From Epithemia pelagica (Eukaryota; Bacillariophyta; Bacillariophyceae; Surirellales; Surirellaceae), in contig OX337238.1 in the NCBI GenBank assembly GCA_946965045.2, positions 3,345,955 through 3,409,954 of the forward strand: a stretch of DNA of 64,000 bases, written 5' to 3'. The translations under genes and the position numbers were made by a program. The first letter of the stretch is position 1. The number at the start of each line of letters is the position of its first letter. The notes under the pieces were generated by a model. It made no database searches, was not told the DNA's origin, and worked only from the letters and a program-made list of their open reading frames with translations. This document shows, piece by piece, positions 53,705-63,581 of the stretch.

Positions 53705-54104
53705 CTGGGATTTGAATTCTGTTTGCTTCAAGAGATTCGAACGTGCGGGCTCCAGATCGCGCGGGATTTTGGACGAAGTGCTCCTTTGGTCTGCTAGCCG
53801 TGCTACCTTGTAGCTATGAGGTGTGATTTTCGGAGGGCAAAAGTAACGCTATAATCTATGGCACATTTAGTATGACAAAACCTGTGGTTGTTGTCCATCT
53901 AAAAGTTTGTACCATCCATGAGAGCTGGCTACATGACACTCTTTGTACCCACCTTGGAATGTGGTTGTTTGTATTCGGACTTGGTTTGTAACAAGCAAAA
54001 GCTATGCTGTTCCATCCATCAGGACGCGACATACACCTCTTGTTTTGGAACCTGACTCCTCGTTGTCATAGCGACGGTCATGATATTGCATGCGTACCAA
54101 ATGG
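53705..54104. other. Right part of segmental duplication B
   Basis: Continues the match to copy A (27340-27739) on the far side of the Harbinger element. No gene. Confidence 0.6.
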
Positions 54105-55066
54105 TCAGTCATTCTTGGAAGGTTTGCGTCGTTTCCTTTGCCTAGGCAAAGGATCAGGCAAAGGATCCTGGTGCGAGGTATAATCTTCGTTGCACCGGCG
54201 CTCTCGTGTAGTTGAGAGAGCGTGTTCCTGATGGATTTTGAAATAAGAGATCACCTCTTTTGCGACCTCTGCCATGTTACCAACCAACTGTTTGTATCTG
54301 GAATCTGTTGCGTTCAAGTCCGCATAGCAACAACAACCAGGCAACCGCTTAGGTCCAGTTCAAGAAGTCACACATGAATTTTTCCTACCGGTGTTGTCGG
54401 GAAACACTTACCATAGACATTTTCGCCACCAATGGTACACCTATGTATGGACAGTAGTTTGGCTGGAAACAAACCAATGAAATCATTGATCCATTCGCTC
54501 GCATCCCGAGTACAAATTGCCGGTGTTGACGCACTCGCTGTTGCGCGACAAGGTGGAAGAACCTATTGGCATCCTGGGAAGGCGTCCACTACCACTGGAC
54601 TGAGAATCGAATGTGGGCAAGCCATTTCATCCCGAGATAATGCACAGAGAAGTTCAGCAATCGGCCATTTCTTTTGGACATAATGTGTAGTTGTCACACA
54701 CACAACCACTCCTGCTGTTAATACATGCGTCAACATGGTCACTTCCGGATCTGGCTGTTTTCCGCGCTTCATGGTTTTCTCTGCCACAAAGATATTGAGT
54801 GTGTTGCCGCCACCAGCTGCGATTTGCAACTGATCCTCCAAACTGGTGACGTAGTCAAACTCACGTTCTTTCCGAACTTCCCCAGCAAAAGAAATGAAAA
54901 TGTCGTGTTCCGGTTTCTGGTTTTCAGAAGGAAGCTTGCCAAGCATCATCTTTGCCACCTCAATTCCAAATCTCAAAATTTCTTGAAGCTTCTCTTTCTG
55001 GTGATCAGACAAGTTTGTCAGCGCCGCTGCCCCAGATATCTTAAGTCGTATCCCATTGATTCTAAA
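54105..55066 (-). pseudogene. LRR-TIR copy 3, TIR and tail fragment
   Basis: Only the linker, TIR domain and spliced tail remain; the LRR region is missing. The sequence is closer to copy 1 than to copy 2. TIR box 1 D-I-F-I-S-F and K-K-W-P-I-A-E-L with the catalytic-type Glu are intact, and V-V-V-C-V-T-T-T-H-Y-V shows the frame that copy 1 has lost. A TGG-to-TAG change stops the frame after P-G-C-Q (54563-54565). Intron donor and acceptor are conserved (GCAACAG^ATTCC here). The fragment ends abruptly at about 55066, where it joins sequence from the 3' end of a kelch gene. Confidence 0.75.
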
Positions 55067-57100
55067 GGTCCAATTCTCAAAGTGGTGATGAAGGGAAGGA
55101 TGAAGCCTAGATGTTTGTTTTCAAGTCATTGACTTGTTTTCTTCATTCGATTTCAATACTAGAACCTTGTAGGTAGTTACTCAAAAGTAGAAAGAACATG
55201 TTGCAAGATAGAAGGTGCTTGCTTGATTTCAAAGCTGTGGAAAGAAGGACCAAATTTTTTTGTCTCTACAAGTGGTAGTGCCACCACCGTGCTTGTGCGG
55301 TCGTGAGACTAGAATCTGGGGCTTTGTGGTGGCATCAGGGCACTTTGTAGGACACAGAGTCACCGTCCATGGATCGGTAGGTATATGGCAGGGACACCGA
55401 AATCCGACAGTGGTGCATTCCAGAGAGGACGAGTTTCGCATCGATCTCGTAGCCAAGGGCAATACGGTTTGTCGCCATTTTGTGTCCACTACGATTGAGT
55501 AGTGAAGAGTACTTTTAGTGTTCGTGACCGGGCAAATTCAGGCATGTTTTTTTGACATTGTGGTTGCCGTGACTGTCAAGGGTGCGCCATCCTGTCTTTC
55601 TTGGCTTGGGATGCTGTAGCTACGACACAATTTTGCTGTGGACCACGACCATTGGTGGATCATTTGTTACCATCCAAACAATACTTGAAGAACACCGAGG
55701 GAGAGTCTCCGCAGTAATTGGTTGTGATATTGGTGGACTTCTTGTCTGGTTTGAGTAAATAAGCATGTGAAGTCCTGGCGGTTCTTGCCGCATCGGCTTG
55801 TTCCTCTTGTGGTTGGTTCCTCCTTGTTGGAGCGACAAATCACTCGACGCGGGAAAGGTAGTGGTGGTGCTACTGTGTCAGTCGTTTCAGTCTGGGGTGC
55901 TGGTGGACCGTGTTCCAAAATAACCAACTTGTCGTGGTAGTCGTTCTTTGGTCCACACCAATTGCCGATGATCGATCGAGACCAATCATTCACTACTATT
56001 GGATATTGCGAGAAGGAGGGCAAAACGGGATGCCTGTTGTGCATCCGACGATTGTTGTTGTTGTTGTTGTTTCGGTCCTGTTGGTGGATCGGGAATCATG
56101 ATTTTTCTTTTCTTGTCATGCTCCTTGATGAAAGAGCAGGATGGTTGTTCTTGCTGTTGTTGTTTGGGTGTAATTGGTTGTTCTTGTTGTACGTTGTCGT
56201 CAACATATCGTAGTACAATCAAGTGACTGCATTGTCTTTGCTCTTTTCCTCCACGAACCACATCTGCTCGTGCTCCATGTTTTGGCTTGGTTCATGGTCG
56301 TGGTCGATGAATCCGACAAAAGGACGAAAAGGAGGAGTAACAGCACGACTGGCGAAACCTTGCGGACCCTGTAGTCCGCTTCTCTGATAGTTCTCTTTGG
56401 AAATCGAGCATGGTTGGTTGCTGCTTCTCTACATTCCTCGTCGTCATGTGAAGAACGAATGATTGTTGATCGAGCAAAGACGGAATGGAACTGTCGTTGA
56501 GAAGCAAGGGGAAGCAACCAGTCTCTCGACTGGCACTACCAGGTCGACAGTTGTTCAATGGAACTTGCTGTGGGTGCCTCTTGTCGTCTGTTGTTGGTTC
56601 AAAAATGCATCCCGGTACCTTATTCTCGCCTTTGGAGGAACGGGAAGCAACACTGCAAGAAGCGCCAGAAATGTTCTGGCAATTGGGCTGTCAATCTTGT
56701 TCATCCGTTCGTCGGAGCTACTAGCTTCATTTTTGTCAGTGTCCTTCTCTTCGTCCTGTTTGCCGTGTTCTGACTGGCTAGCATGTATGATGGTACTGCA
56801 TCGTTTGTTTTGGGGGATCTGATGTCTAGTCATTCCAGATCTGAGTTCTGCAATGGGAACCGCCAATTTGCTCATTCCTGAGAATTTGCGATTCTTGTCG
56901 CCGTCTTGTCTTATGAGTTCAGTCACTCTATCTTGTCGATGAACGGACTTCTCTTCAGGCTCGATACTAACATATACTCTTGTTTGTGCTCTTACTGCCT
57001 TGTCTCCTCAAATGCAGGCGTCTTCTGCTGTTGCAACAACGAAAGCGACTCAAAATGGGATAAATGACATGTTCCTTCTGGTCCATCTGGTCGTCAGATT
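55067..57100. other. Kelch tail remnant and relics of the intergenic families
   Basis: 55067-55095 is the end of a kelch coding tail (AGTGGTGATGAAGGGAAGGATG) on the plus strand, fused to the LRR-TIR fragment. 55230-55502 is a fragment of the Cys/His-rich family (frame N-P-T-V-V-H-S-R-E-D-E-F-R). 55660-57100 is a third, diverged copy of the minus-strand C-Y-I-C-Q-W family with Gln-rich stretches. None has an intact frame. Confidence 0.4.
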
Positions 57101-57529
57101 CTCGTTTTGGCGTAGTTGTGCATGTGGCCTTGGCTCCGTCACAAAGCAATGCCCATTCGAATCATTGGATCAAGAAGTCAAGAAGACCACTCTCTGTTGT
57201 TGTTGTTGTTGCTGTCATTGTGAACAGTCCGCATGACCACGGGAATAATGGCGCTCCAAAAAAGGCTTTGGACGAGAGATGACTTGGAAACTAGGGATAT
57301 CGACCCAGTGGATGTTGGATGTTGGATTGGCCATCTGTGGACCTCTTCATCATACGAGGACTCGTCGTATCCTAAAAAGCACAGCAAAAGAAACTTCTTG
57401 GTACTTCTTGGGGCTTGTCATGTAATCTATGAGCGATTGACTTCCCTTCACCATCGTACGCATGACAGGCACAGCTCGCGTTGCTTAAAGCTGTCATTGC
57501 TCGTCCACGTTGTAGAGCGCCCCGTGACC
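57101..57529 (+). promoter_or_regulatory. Kelch upstream region, type A
   Basis: Shares with kelch 2, 4, 7 and 9 the blocks GACCCAGTGGATGTTGGATG, CTTGGGGCTTGTCATGTAAT and CACCATCGTACGCATGACAG. Confidence 0.45.
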
Positions 57530-58743
57530 ATGACAACGCCACTGAACGAACAAGCATGGCAGTCGGGCCTTGTCCTGTTAGACGAGACACCTGAATGGAA
57601 TTTCGAGGACTGGCCTCCTCTTGTGGGTGGATGGCGTGCAGGTCATGCTTCGGTCGTACTGAATCATCCCGATACGGAAAACGAGACCAACGACAGGCGG
57701 CAGACGGTCGTCGTGTTGGGAGGATATCAACAAGGCCAAGGCGATGTCAACTCCGTTCTGCTATTGAATCTGGCAGACCCAAACAAGCAGTGGCGAGAAG
57801 GGCCACCCATGAACAAGAAACGTGCTGGACATGCCACTGTTGCGTGCAACGGTGGCGTCTACGTCATGGGAGGTCGCAATACAACATCTTTGGATTGTCT
57901 GGAACGAATTGACTTGAATGATTTGTTTCAATCATCTTTGACAACAAGTAGCACACGTGCGAGCCATTGGACGACATTGACATGTCGATTATCAACGGGA
58001 CGAGTGGGATGTTGTGCTGTCGCGGTTCACAACCGATACATCGTTGTAATTGGTGGCTACAATAATCGTTATTTGTCGTCGGTGGATATTATAGATACAA
58101 ACAGCCACACTGTCATTGCCGGACCAAGCATGATTGTTCCACGGCAATGGTTTGCCAGTGCGGTCATTGGTCACCGCATCTTTGTCGTTGGAGGGTCTAA
58201 TGAGCATGGCAATCTTGCCTCGGTGGAGTATTTGGACTTCGCAACACCCTGTGGCAATGATGAGACAAAAAAGAGACTGGTTCTACATTCATTTCTTTCT
58301 CACCCACCTGGACCACTCATTCGGAGTTGAGGCTTTCCAATGCACGAAGTCCTTGTGCAATGGTTCCCGTGGGATCTTGTCTGGTGGTGGCGGGAGGATG
58401 GAGAAATTCAACCGTGGAAGTTTTGGATACGCACCGCAACCGTGTGTGGAATCTCCCACCATTCGGAAATGACCACAATGGCTGCAATATGGTGGCTGTT
58501 GCCAATCAAGTTGCCATGCTTGGAGGATGGTACAATCCATCCTGTGCGACATTACCACTTCTGGATAGGAATTCGTGGTGTTTTCGTCGACTCTGTGAGC
58601 AGCAATCGAACGGATGGTATCATTCTCTTGAAGGTATGCGTATCCGAGATGATGATTTCTCACCCTTCTCCACATCGACATCAGCTCGTAAACGAGCAAG
58701 GCAGAATACGCGCCAAAATAAGAAAGGGTCTGATGAAACATAG
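57530..58743 (+). pseudogene. Kelch gene 8, single-base frameshift
   Basis: Blades 1 to 4 are open from ATG 57530 to about 58270. One G is missing from a GACAAAAAAGGAGACTGG-type segment (compare 40420-40440), which shifts the frame to a stop at 58330. The correct frame resumes (58327-58743) through blades 5 and 6 and a K-R-A-R-Q tail. Apart from this the gene is clean, so either a very recent loss or a sequencing error next to the A-run is possible. If the base is restored the protein would be of normal family length. Confidence 0.8.
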
Positions 58744-60722
58744 CGGATTTTGTTCTCGAGCGGTTGACTCGTTTTCTACATTCAATTGTAATCCTAGGAC
58801 CTAGTAAGTGTTTACTCAAAAGTAGAAAGAACACGTTGCAAGTGGAGGTACTTCTTTGTTGTCAAAGGCTGGAAGGAACGATCCGACTTGTGAAATGACG
58901 CGACAAGAATCTGGTGCTTTTTCGCGGCATCGTGGCACTTTACACCACCCAAAGTCGTCGTCCATGGATTGGTACCTGTGGCAGCTAGGGCAAGAACCGA
59001 CAGTGGTGCATTCCCAAAAGGAAGAGTTTCGTCCAACCTCTCGATTTGGCTTTGGTTTTTGGTTCATGGTATCGTGTTTGATGAATCCGACAAGAGGACG
59101 AGACGGGTGGATCCAAAGGTCCAATGATGAGAGGAGCAGGAGCAGGAGCAGAAACACGACCAGGTGAAACCTTGTTAGACCTGATGTTGCCTGATGCTGA
59201 TGGTTCTTCCTCGATATTTGACAATGGGCGACTTTTGGATGGAAGTAAGGAGGACCGTTTCATGTCTAATTCCGACATGACACCAAGAACGGGTTGTCCC
59301 TTTCAGAGGAGTCATCGCGCTCCAATCGCAATGCCTTCATCTAGCTGCTGTTGCATGTGAATCACAATACGTTGTTGCACTTGTCATGTGATGTCAAGCC
59401 GGAATTGCCCAATGAAGAGTTCGACAACGACGATGACAAATCCACAAGGGCGGCGGTCCAACCACCAACCACAGAGGAGACGGCCGATAATGACGATGTC
59501 GCCTCGTCGTTGAAAGTGCTAGGAATGTTGGTGGAATTGGCCCCTGAATTGCCTTAGAAGCGCAATACTCTTGAGATTTTTCCGATTCATTTGGCCTGTC
59601 AAGCCCATGCGACCGAATGTGTTCAGCTCTCAAGACGGAACCCGATTACCAGGGGCCTACACCTTGCAACTCGAACAGCCACGATCCAAACCCCTGCAAC
59701 ATTGTAATCGACGTGGTTGTCTCGTCCGAATGAGATTTCGTCTCGTCAGGACAACAGTTGCAACAAGGACAGTATCCCTCCAGGCCCAAGAGGAACCCAT
59801 CAAATCGGATCGGTCGTCGTGCCAGTTGTCGCAATGGACCAGCAGAACGACAACAAGGAATCGAGTCTTGTTGTTGCCACACCACATCCTCCCCAACAAC
59901 CAACGCAGCCACAAAAGAAGAAGGCCGTCATCTTTCATCCTCCTGACATACCTCTTTCCTGTGGCATTGACGACGACGAGTTAGGAAACCTCCACCACCA
60001 GTACTTCCTGTCGCAGCATTGCTCGTTCGATTGCTCATGCCTGTAAACAAGCTGCTCCCCATCGCGATGTCTTGCTCCTCAATGCCAGTTCCGCCGAAAC
60101 CTTGTTGCACGACAACAACACTGTCGAACAGCACTGTTGGACCTTGACCACTACATCCTTTGTGCCTCGTACCCAACTCAGCAGCAGCACCAACAACACA
60201 ACCACGACAACGAGTGCCACCGGTCATGTCTTGGCCATTATCGAAGCCTTGCCACCCACATCGTATGAATGTTTGGTCTTGTTGGAACACGAGTCGCCCG
60301 AGGCGGTTGTGTGGTCGAATGGTTTTGCTCGTCGCAGTCGGAATGGCGCAATTCGTGTATCTGTTTCTTGTTTGTCGTGGAATCGCCCGACCGTCTGGCT
60401 CGCTTATCACACTGCTTGGGTGGAGGGTGGATCGCTCCGACTTTTGGTGTAACCACCACAACGCTGTCTCTTGTGTGCACCATGACGACGACGACCAGGA
60501 CGATGCCACCAAGGAGGAATGAAGCAAGACCGTACAGGGGTTCTTGGTCAAACCATTCATGTGTGTGGCTTCTGTGGTCATCCCAGCCCATATTTGGAGG
60601 AAACTCTCTTGTTGTTTGTTGTCGTCCTTGTTTGGACCATGGGTCGATTTGGGAATGGAAACAAAAGCAGCAGAGTGTCAGGAATGGTTGATGCTTTTCC
60701 ACTTTCCTCATCCTCCTCTTAG
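58744..60722 (+). pseudogene. Cys/His-rich gene relic, copy C
   Basis: The most diverged copy of the family and the best guide to its frame: 60072-60452 reads V-L-L-E-H-E-S-P-E-A-V-V-W-S-N-G-F-A-R-R and continues without the 2-nt insertion of copies A and B into W-L-A-Y-H-T-A-W-V-E-G-G-S-L-R-L-L-V. A TAA then replaces the CAA of copy A. Synonymous differences from copy A (CCG/CCT, CGC/CGT, TTA/TTG, GTG/GTA) support this as the formerly coding frame. Stops elsewhere show decay. Function unknown. Confidence 0.45.
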
Positions 60723-61224
60723 AAGAACGGCCATTGTTTCCGTTGAAAATTGTAGTGGGTCGTGTGATTCTCGTTTATTGTAGTCTTCAGGGAGGAGCGA
60801 CGGCTCCAGACAGCGGACACCTCTCCATGGCCATTTGTGTTTGTGGTGTCGTTGGTCGGAATGACTCCCCATCGAGAGCTATCATGACTCAGAAAGTAGA
60901 GATATCTACCCAGTGGATGTTGGATTGTCGATCTGTGGACCTCTTCGTCATAGGAGGACCTCTTTATCACAGATTGGGATGTCGATCTCTCTCCCTCGTC
61001 TCGTCGTATCTTACAGAAAAGATACTTTTCTTGGGGCTTGTCATGAAATCTATGTGCGACTGATGCCAGCACGCCCTTCATCATCGTACACAGGACAGGC
61101 ACAACCTTCCTCCACTCTCTCATCTCCTCTCTCCACGCAAAAAAGCTCGCTGCGAAAGCTTTCACGCGTTGCTCAATTGCAAAGCTGTCATTTCTCGTCG
61201 ACGTTGTTGTAAAGCGCCGTGACC
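60723..61224 (+). promoter_or_regulatory. Kelch upstream region, type A
   Basis: The first part repeats the end of segmental duplication A/B (AATTGTAGTGGGTCG...). The rest carries the type A blocks (CTACCCAGTGGATGTTGG, GATTGGGATGTCGATCTCTC, CTTGGGGCTTGTCATGAAAT). Confidence 0.45.
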
Positions 61225-62436
61225 ATGACAACGACACTGAAAGAACAAGCATGGCAGTCGGGCCTTGTACTTTTGGAAGAGACACCTGAATGGAATTTGG
61301 AGGACTGGCCTCCTCTTGTGGGTGGATGGCGAGAGCGTCATGCTTCGCTCGTACTCGACACGGACAACGATAACAAACACAAGAGACAAACTGTCGTCGT
61401 GTTGGGAGGATATAAACAAGGCCAAGGCCATACCAAGTCCGTGCTTGTATTGAATCTAGCAGACCCAAACAAGCAGTGGCGAGAAGGGCCACCGATGAAC
61501 AAGGCACGTTCTGGACATGCCGCTACTGTGTGCAACGGAGGAGTCTACGTCATGGGAGGCTACAATGGAAGCTCAGTATTTGATTGTATCGAACGAATTG
61601 ACGAAAAGGAGTTGCTGCTATCACCTTTAACAACAAACAGCATCACACATGCGAGCAATTGGACGACATTAACTTGTCGATTATCAACGCAACGATGGGG
61701 ATGTTGTGCTGTCGCAGTGCACAACCAATATATTGTTATGATGGGTGGCTACAACGGTCGTTATTTGTCGTCGGTGGATATTGTTGATACCAGGAACCAC
61801 ACTGTGATTGAAGGACCATCTATGACTGTTCCACGACAATTTTTTGCCAGTGCGGTCATTGGTCAGCGCATCTTTGTCGTTGGAGGCGGTAACGAGAATG
61901 GCGATCTTGACTCGGTCGAGTATATGGACTACGCAACCCTCTGTGACAATGATGAGGCAAAGAACAAGACTGGTTCGAGATTCATTTCCTTCTCGACCCT
62001 TTGGACCACTCATTCGGGGCTGAGGCTTTCCAATGCACGAAGGTCTTGTGCGATGGTTGCCGTGGGATCTTGTCTGGTTGTGGCGGGAGGATGGCACAAT
62101 TCAACCGTGGAAGTCTTGGATACGCACCGCAACCGCGTGTGGAATCTTCCACCATTAGATAATCACCGCGAAGGCTGCAGTCTAGTGACTGTTGCCAATC
62201 AAGTTGCCGTGATTGGTGGACTCCGCAATCCTTCCTGTGCAACATTACCACTACTGGATAGGAATACGTGGTGTTTTCGTTGTCTCTGTGAGCAGCAATC
62301 GAACGGATGGTATCATTCTCTTGAAGGTGTAGGTATCCAAGATGATGATATCTCACCCTTCTCCACATCGACATCAGCTCGTAAACATGCAAGGCCCAAT
62401 ACGCACCGTGGTGATGAAGGGAAGGATGGAACTTGA
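61225..62436 (+). CDS. Kelch-repeat beta-propeller protein 9
   Basis: 403 residues, intact, six Gly-Gly blades. Y-N-G-S-S-V-F-D-C-I-E-R-I in blade 2 matches kelch 2, while the last third resembles kelch 7 and 8, another mosaic. Basic-acidic tail A-R-P-N-T-H-R-G-D-E-G-K-D-G-T, almost the same as kelch 6. The start at ATG 61225 is conserved. Role as for the others. Confidence 0.85.
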   Translation: MTTTLKEQAWQSGLVLLEETPEWNLEDWPPLVGGWRERHASLVLDTDNDNKHKRQTVVVLGGYKQGQGHTKSVLVLNLADPNKQWREGPPMNKARSGHAATVCNGGVYVMGGYNGSSVFDCIERIDEKELLLSPLTTNSITHASNWTTLTCRLSTQRWGCCAVAVHNQYIVMMGGYNGRYLSSVDIVDTRNHTVIEGPSMTVPRQFFASAVIGQRIFVVGGGNENGDLDSVEYMDYATLCDNDEAKNKTGSRFISFSTLWTTHSGLRLSNARRSCAMVAVGSCLVVAGGWHNSTVEVLDTHRNRVWNLPPLDNHREGCSLVTVANQVAVIGGLRNPSCATLPLLDRNTWCFRCLCEQQSNGWYHSLEGVGIQDDDISPFSTSTSARKHARPNTHRGDEGKDGT

Positions 62437-63289
62437 AATTTGCAACGTATAGCATGTATGTCCTAACATTGGCGGAACTATAGCATTCTTATTTTATTCT
62501 CAAACAGTTGTTGCATTGTTTTCTTCTTGGCATTGCGACCTATAGAGATACCATGTACTTCGTTGTACTACCTAGTAGAGAACGAAAGTTACAACATCCG
62601 ACATGACACCGCAAACAGGAGTGGAGCCAGGCCTTGGGTAGATGTCTATGGTACCATGTCTCTCTGCTGTTGAATGGGTCGAGTTATCTTCCTGTGGAAG
62701 ATTATGGTTGCGTACGTGAAACACTAAGCTCAGCGACTCGTTTGGACGGTCGTCTTCGTTCCGACCATGCGTTCAATTGTCCTTTTATGGCCCATGCCTG
62801 TGTGAGAGGACAGTACGCCGTCTCTTGACGCTTGTGGTTTCGGGTGACAGGACATTTGCGAATCCTTTGGAATTTGTGACACCGTCGTGTTCGATATTTT
62901 CTCCAAATACAGCAACGATACTTTATCATGAGGTCGGCAATTTGATTGCATCGATCCAGCAATCAGTCTCTCCGTAGTGGCTCGTTGACAGTCCATGGTT
63001 ATCGGTGCATGGGGATCAACAAGAACAATCGCAGTGTGCAAAGTTATGTCTTGCCCCTCAATGCCAGTTCCGCCGAAACCTTGTTGCACGATTAGCACCA
63101 ACAAAACCACGACCCGCGCAGATCATGTCTTAGATCCTCTAGTCATGAGCGCCCACGAAGAACGAAAAACCTATGGATGCAAAACACAGGGATAGAAAAA
63201 AATAGATCAGAGCCATATATATACCAGTGGTTCTGTGTCGTTACTTTCGGTATCCAAAAACTTCTCGATGTGTGGTCTGCGACTATCAC
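62437..63289 (+). other. Kelch 3' flank with relic ORFs
   Basis: Repeats the flank of kelch 2 and 6. Here the frame L-V-V-S-G-D-R-T-F-A-N-P-L-E-F-V-T-P-S-C-S-I-F (62777-62977) is the longest of the three copies and ends Q-Q-S-V-S-P. 63040-63130 is a scrap of the Cys/His-rich family. No intact gene. Confidence 0.35.
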
Positions 63290-63414
63290 GATTTTTCTCT
63301 ATCCATCGATTTCGGCAAGTCAGTCGTGCTTCCAGTCGGCACCCATCAGAATCACAGGAGCAAAGCAAACAGTATCTCGATCATCATAAATTCCGCAGTA
63401 AAACGTTTGGAACC
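63290..63414 (+). promoter_or_regulatory. Kelch upstream region, type B
   Basis: Shares with kelch 1, 5 and 6 the blocks TCTATCCATCGATTTCGGCA (variant), CAGTCGTGCTTCCAGTC, CACCCATCA and CATAAATTC. Shorter than the other type B copies. Confidence 0.45.
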
Positions 63415-63540
63415 ATGCCGACGACATTGAAAGAACAAGCATGGCAATTGGACCTTGTCCTACCGGACGACACAGCAGAATGGAATGAAAACGACTGGCC
63501 TCATGCTTCCGTCGTGCTTGATCATCCCGATAAAGACAAT

Positions 63541-63581
<41 letters not shown>

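Larger units (their letters stand above)
50560..53707. mobile_element. Complete PIF/Harbinger transposon with CTG target duplication
   Basis: The element is 50563-53704 (3142 bp). Terminal inverted repeats of 29 bp (50563-50591, 53676-53704) have two mismatches; both contain GGGGTAATCCTGAGCAG. The 3-bp duplication CTG lies at 50560-50562 and 53705-53707, and the paralogous segment has a single CTG with no insert at 27340-27342. It encodes a HARBI1-like transposase (-) and a divergently transcribed second protein (+), the usual two-gene layout of the superfamily. Confidence 0.93.
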
